In this document: positions 60,976 to 64,000 of the stretch, one piece after another
Position numbering within the stretch: the stretch's first letter is position 1
Layout: each line of letters begins with the position of its first letter
Source of the DNA: JALHVH01 sp964585685
Lineage (GTDB): Bacteria; Acidobacteriota; Aminicenantia; Aminicenantales; Saccharicenantaceae
DNA length: 64,000 nucleotides
Reading direction: 5' to 3'
NCBI GenBank assembly: GCA_964585685.1
Contig: CAZPEP010000055.1
Coordinates: forward strand, 34,587 to 98,586
Made by a program: the position numbers and the translations under genes
Notes under the pieces: generated by a model
What the model saw: only the letters and a program-made list of their open reading frames with translations
What the model was told of the DNA's origin: nothing
Databases searched by the model: none

Positions 60976-63015
60976 ATGGGAAAAATGGTTCGGTTTTCAA
61001 TCCTTCTTTTGAGCCTAATTTATTGTATGCAGGCCGGCTTAGCCCAGGAATTGCCCTTGGAAGGGAAGCAATGGCTGGAAGAGGAAGTCGTCTATATTAT
61101 CACTCCCAAGGAAAGAAAGGTCTTTTTATCACTAAAATCGAATAGAGAAAGGGATGTTTTTAAAAGAGCTTTTTGGATTCAAAGGGACCCCACCTTCGGT
61201 ACGGAAAAAAACGAATTCAAAGATGAGCATTATCGAAGGCTCACGTATGCCCAGACTATCTTGGGAAGAGGAAGCGTTAGACCAGGCTGGCAGACCGACC
61301 GCGGAAGATTTTATATCATTCTTGGGGCCCCTGTGGATATCCAGAGATATATGGAGACCTCTCAGAACCTTGTCACCTGTGAGCTCTGGCAGTACCAAGG
61401 GGATACGTCTTTAGGCTTACCCCCCTTTTTCTATATCATTTTTTATCAGGAGAGGGGCTCGAGCGAATACAAACTCTACAGCCCGTCATTTGACGGGCCA
61501 CAGCGCCTCACCCAGCAGTCTTTTCAAGCAACAACATCTGAGCGCAGCCAGGCTTACCAACAGATTAAAGAGGTCTCTGCAGAGCTCGCCGATGCCTCGC
61601 TGAGCTATATCCCGGGATCCGGAGAAGATCCTTACTCGTCCACCTCTTCCCTTTCCTCGGATATTCTCATCTCCAACATCCAGAACCTGCCCGCTAAAAG
61701 AGTTCGGACGGAATGGGCCGATGCATTCGCCAGAGCCAAGGAAGTCATCACGACGGATTACTCCGTCAACTATGTCTCCTCTGACTCAGTTCTTTTTACC
61801 CACCAAGAGAACGGCAAATATTATATCCACGCCATTATCGAGCCCCGCAGGCTGAGTCTCAGTCAGGTTGAGCAAAAGGTCGTTGCTCCGCTCATGCTCA
61901 ATGTGGCTATTTCAGACAGCTCCGGCAAGATGATCCATCAAGAAGAAAAAAATGTTCAGATCGAAGTAAGCCCTGAAGATTTCAACAATATTCAACACAG
62001 ATTATCGGCCATAGGCGATGTCATTCCCACCGTCGAAGGGACTTTTTCCTTGCGTCTGCTCTTGAGGAATCTCGAATCCAAGGAATTTTCAAGCCTTGAA
62101 GAGAAAATCTTTTTGCCTTCTGCGGCCGGCAAGCCCTCTCTCAGCCCTCTTCTCCTTCTCTATAGAGAAAAAGAAATCCCCGGCTCCGGGCAAACGATCC
62201 CTTTCCTGATCTCGGGCCATCAGCTCTATCCGAACACCCATAAGGATTACACCGCTAACGAGAATCTTCTCGTCTATTTCGAAATCTATAATCCGTCATC
62301 GGAACTCAGCGGCTGTCATTTCTCTTACGCTATCATTCAGGATGAGAAAATCTTAAGCACTCAAACGGAAAGCGTCGGAAGCGAAACATCTTTTTTGAAA
62401 AGATTCCCGCTTAAAGACTTCAAGGCGGGATACTACAAGTTTCGAGTGTCCCTGGTCGACGTCGAAGAGAAAGAAATGCTGACCTCAGAGAGTGATTTTA
62501 TGATCGCCGCTATCGCCGGCATCCCCAGACCCTGGATTTTTAACAGGACTTATCCGCCCCTCGATCATCCTTATTTTTCATACATCAGGGCGATCCAGTA
62601 TCTTGGTCTGGGGCAAAATGATCAGGTCATCAAAGAACTTGAGAAGTTTTATGTCCCGTTGAAGCCTCATAAGGATTTCGCCTTGGTTCTTGGTAAAGCT
62701 TATTTCAACAATAAGGATTATCTAAAAACCATTGCGATCTTGGACTCTCTCAAAGAATCTCAGGACCTGGAAATTCTCATACTCCTGGGAAGGTCGTATC
62801 TGGAGGCCTTGAATTATGATAAAGCCGTTGATATTTTTATAAAAGCGCTGACCACGGGTGGGGAGATTGTCGAACTTCTCAACCTCCTCGGCTACGGCTA
62901 TTTTAAATTGGATGACGCCCCGAACGCCCTAAAATACCTCGAAAGATCTCTCAAAATTAACCCGGACCAACCCAACATCAAACAGCTCATGGAGAAGATC
63001 AGACCGGGGGCTTGA
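60976..63015 (+). CDS. GWxTD-domain exported protein with C-terminal TPRs
   Basis: 679 residues from the ATG at 60976; the first 20 form a signal peptide (FSILLLSLIYCMQAGLAQE). The GWxTD domain covers about 25-170, with YIITPKERKVFLSL, FWIQRDPTFGTEKNEF and the name motif RPGWQTDRGRFYIILGAP near 105. A beta-rich middle follows. The last 150 residues are TPR-like (IKELEKFYVPLKPHKDFALV, LNLLGYGYFKLDDAPNALKY). GWxTD proteins are largely confined to Acidobacteria, Aminicenantes and relatives; their function is unknown. The protein is probably periplasmic. Confidence 0.85.
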   Translation: MGKMVRFSILLLSLIYCMQAGLAQELPLEGKQWLEEEVVYIITPKERKVFLSLKSNRERDVFKRAFWIQRDPTFGTEKNEFKDEHYRRLTYAQTILGRGSVRPGWQTDRGRFYIILGAPVDIQRYMETSQNLVTCELWQYQGDTSLGLPPFFYIIFYQERGSSEYKLYSPSFDGPQRLTQQSFQATTSERSQAYQQIKEVSAELADASLSYIPGSGEDPYSSTSSLSSDILISNIQNLPAKRVRTEWADAFARAKEVITTDYSVNYVSSDSVLFTHQENGKYYIHAIIEPRRLSLSQVEQKVVAPLMLNVAISDSSGKMIHQEEKNVQIEVSPEDFNNIQHRLSAIGDVIPTVEGTFSLRLLLRNLESKEFSSLEEKIFLPSAAGKPSLSPLLLLYREKEIPGSGQTIPFLISGHQLYPNTHKDYTANENLLVYFEIYNPSSELSGCHFSYAIIQDEKILSTQTESVGSETSFLKRFPLKDFKAGYYKFRVSLVDVEEKEMLTSESDFMIAAIAGIPRPWIFNRTYPPLDHPYFSYIRAIQYLGLGQNDQVIKELEKFYVPLKPHKDFALVLGKAYFNNKDYLKTIAILDSLKESQDLEILILLGRSYLEALNYDKAVDIFIKALTTGGEIVELLNLLGYGYFKLDDAPNALKYLERSLKINPDQPNIKQLMEKIRPGA

Positions 63016-63058
63016 TCAGAATCGTTTCGCTCTCGTTCATGTTCCTAACCCCATTTCC

Positions 63059-63796
63059 TCATCGGCTGTGGTTTTCCGAGGCTTCTTTTCTATTCATCAT
63101 GTGCAATTCTTCCAAATAACGATATATAGAAGGTTTTGAAAGCCCGAGGGCTTTGCCGACTTGGTGAATAGCCCCCCTGGCATAAAAGATGCCCTTGTTT
63201 TCAAGATCTTTGATCAACGCCAGCCTATCCTCCTTTGAGAACGTTTCTGCGGGCTTCCCTTGTTGCTTGATGGCGTCTCCGATCACTTTCTCCGTGATGG
63301 ACCAGATGTCCGAATCAAAGTGCTCTTCTTTGAGTTTCGTCGCTTGATTCTCCTTCACAGAATACAAAGCGTTGATTCCCTGAGAAACCTGCTGAAGCAG
63401 CTGTTCCATCTGCTTAAAATGGCTGACTTCCAGATTAATGCAAAGAATTCCGACATGCTTGTTATTCAAATCGCGGATATTGATCGCATTCGATTTGAGC
63501 AGCTGGCCGCTTCTGGAATTATGATTATAATTCCCAAGGATCTCCATTCCTTCCCCGGCACTTTTAATCATTTCAAATCCGACATCCGTCATAGGATCCC
63601 CGGCCTCGCGTCCGGTGATATGTCCATTTCGAATCTTGATGATCGAATGCTCGGGGGCCTCGATATCATGCAGAGCAACCTCGCAGTGCGGGCCAAAAAG
63701 ATCGGCGATGCAATCCACAATAGGAAAAAGGCAACCGAGAAAAGAATTATTCCCCCCTTTGACCAATTTCTTATGGCTTGAGCCTCTATTTTTCAT
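63059..63796 (-). CDS. YheO/DauR-like transcriptional regulator
   Basis: 245 residues from the ATG at 63796, chosen because AGGAGA lies 7 bases upstream; the ATG at 63802 is too close to it. The N-terminal half is a YheO-like PAS domain (PIVDCIADLFGPHCEVALHD, IKIRNGHITGREAGDP, NYNHNSRSGQLLKSNAINIR). The C-terminal half is the DauR-like helix-turn-helix (RLALIKDLENKGIFYARGAI then HQVGKALGLSKPSIYRYLEE). Relatives control D-amino-acid or purine catabolism by sensing a small ligand. No target is evident here beyond possible autoregulation. Confidence 0.88.
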   Translation of the reverse strand: MKNRGSSHKKLVKGGNNSFLGCLFPIVDCIADLFGPHCEVALHDIEAPEHSIIKIRNGHITGREAGDPMTDVGFEMIKSAGEGMEILGNYNHNSRSGQLLKSNAINIRDLNNKHVGILCINLEVSHFKQMEQLLQQVSQGINALYSVKENQATKLKEEHFDSDIWSITEKVIGDAIKQQGKPAETFSKEDRLALIKDLENKGIFYARGAIHQVGKALGLSKPSIYRYLEELHMMNRKEASENHSR

Positions 63797-63807
63797 CTTC
63801 ATTCTCC

Positions 63808-63822
63808 TGTGATATTTTCACA
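63808..63822 (-). promoter_or_regulatory. Palindromic operator candidate before the regulator
   Basis: TGTGA-TATTT-TCACA, perfect 5-bp arms, between the putative -10 and the ribosome site of the regulator gene. It is a plausible autoregulatory site. It resembles a CRP half-site pair, but with a spacer of five instead of six. Confidence 0.45.
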
Positions 63823-63829
63823 CTAATTA

Positions 63830-63858
63830 GTAATACCTTTCTTATTGCTTGCTGTCAA
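63830..63858 (-). promoter_or_regulatory. Hybrid promoter of the regulator gene
   Basis: On the minus strand TTGACA (63858-63853), 17 bases, TATTAC (63835-63830). The -35 coincides with the outermost bases (TGTCAA on the plus strand) of the insertion sequence to the right. Confidence 0.55.
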
Positions 63859-64000
63859 GCCCTTGAATGGGGTCATAACATTAGTGACACTTGGGACTTT
63901 TGGATTTTCTTCCATCGGCGATAATATTCGTTAGGGGTCAGATAGTCCAGTGTTTCGTGGGGGCGGATGTAGTTGTAGGTGTGCTCCCACTCCTCGATCT
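63853..64000. mobile_element. End of an insertion sequence running off the window
   Basis: The putative terminal sequence TGTCAAGCCCTTGAATGGGG begins at 63853. It is followed by the 3' end of a transposase gene on the minus strand. Only 148 bases are visible, so the family and the exact end are tentative. Confidence 0.6.
63873..64000 (-). CDS. Transposase with integrase core, C-terminal fragment
   Basis: Reading from the right edge, the minus strand gives IEEWEHTYNYIRPHETLDYL then TPNEYYRRWKKIQKSQVSLM and a stop at 63873. WxxxYNxxRPHExLxxxTPxEYY is the C-terminal signature of the rve integrase core in IS481/IS3-type transposases. The N-terminus and the DDE residues lie outside the window. 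Confidence 0.85.
   Translation of the reverse strand, partial: IEEWEHTYNYIRPHETLDYLTPNEYYRRWKKIQKSQVSLML

Overview
The window is about 64 kb of mostly GC-rich bacterial DNA. It carries about 55 intact or partial genes, several decayed ones and no rRNA or tRNA that I can recognise. The organism looks like a Gram-negative didermic anaerobe-type bacterium of the Acidobacteriota/Aminicenantes kind. This is inferred from outer-membrane beta-barrels, lipoproteins, tripartite-style exporters, a GWxTD-domain protein, a DUF4388 protein, an S46 peptidase, and many ATGA/GTGA start-stop overlaps. Nothing here fixes the taxon.

Layout. 1-3484 (minus): beta-lactamase-family hydrolase (cut by the edge), DUF885 lipoprotein, LecA-like domain protein, inositol monophosphatase. 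3642-11572 (plus): a membrane-fusion protein, an ABC ATPase, a YIP1 membrane protein and a DUF4388 protein, then miaA, hflX, a TPR/SLH lipoprotein and a CDP-alcohol phosphatidyltransferase. 11725-12566 (minus): a tandem of small toxin-antitoxin genes ending in a PIN toxin with its middle deleted. 12674-21254 (minus): a seven-gene operon (three glycosyltransferases, an ABC exporter, an APH-type kinase, an outer-membrane barrel and a bestrophin-like membrane protein). A deleted insertion sequence lies at 21321-21806. 22139-27699 (minus): an LtaS-like sulfatase-fold enzyme and a sugar-acid block (GntP permease, DenD and OtnI homologues).

28136-33245 is a lower-GC island for HMG-CoA and related acyl-CoA chemistry: HMG-CoA lyase, a broken 3-hydroxyacyl-CoA dehydrogenase, degradative HMG-CoA reductase and, on the other strand, methylmalonate-semialdehyde dehydrogenase. 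33951-47326 looks like a catabolic module for an unknown carboxylic acid, amide or lactone: two exported cyclase/hydrolases, a Tat-type substrate-binding protein with LivHMGF, an SDR, a 3-hydroxyacyl-CoA dehydrogenase, a LarA-like enzyme and an outer-membrane porin. The liv block is flanked by inverted copies of the end of the substrate-binding gene; one copy is a mosaic pseudogene.

47718-51021 (plus) is a DevBCA-type exporter plus DUF2177. 51309-58313 (minus) is an exopolysaccharide block: five glycosyltransferases and a polyprenyl glycosylphosphotransferase. 58641-63015 (plus) holds an S46 peptidase and a GWxTD protein. The right end has a YheO/DauR-like regulator, whose -35 appears to be supplied by the end of an insertion sequence that runs off the window.

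The most interesting leads are the periplasmic cyclase/Liv/LarA module with its inverted flanks, the seven-gene operon with an APH kinase, the exporter with a YIP1 protein in place of an FtsX permease, and the small-scale debris (internally deleted toxin, mosaic pseudogene, shared hairpin repeats).
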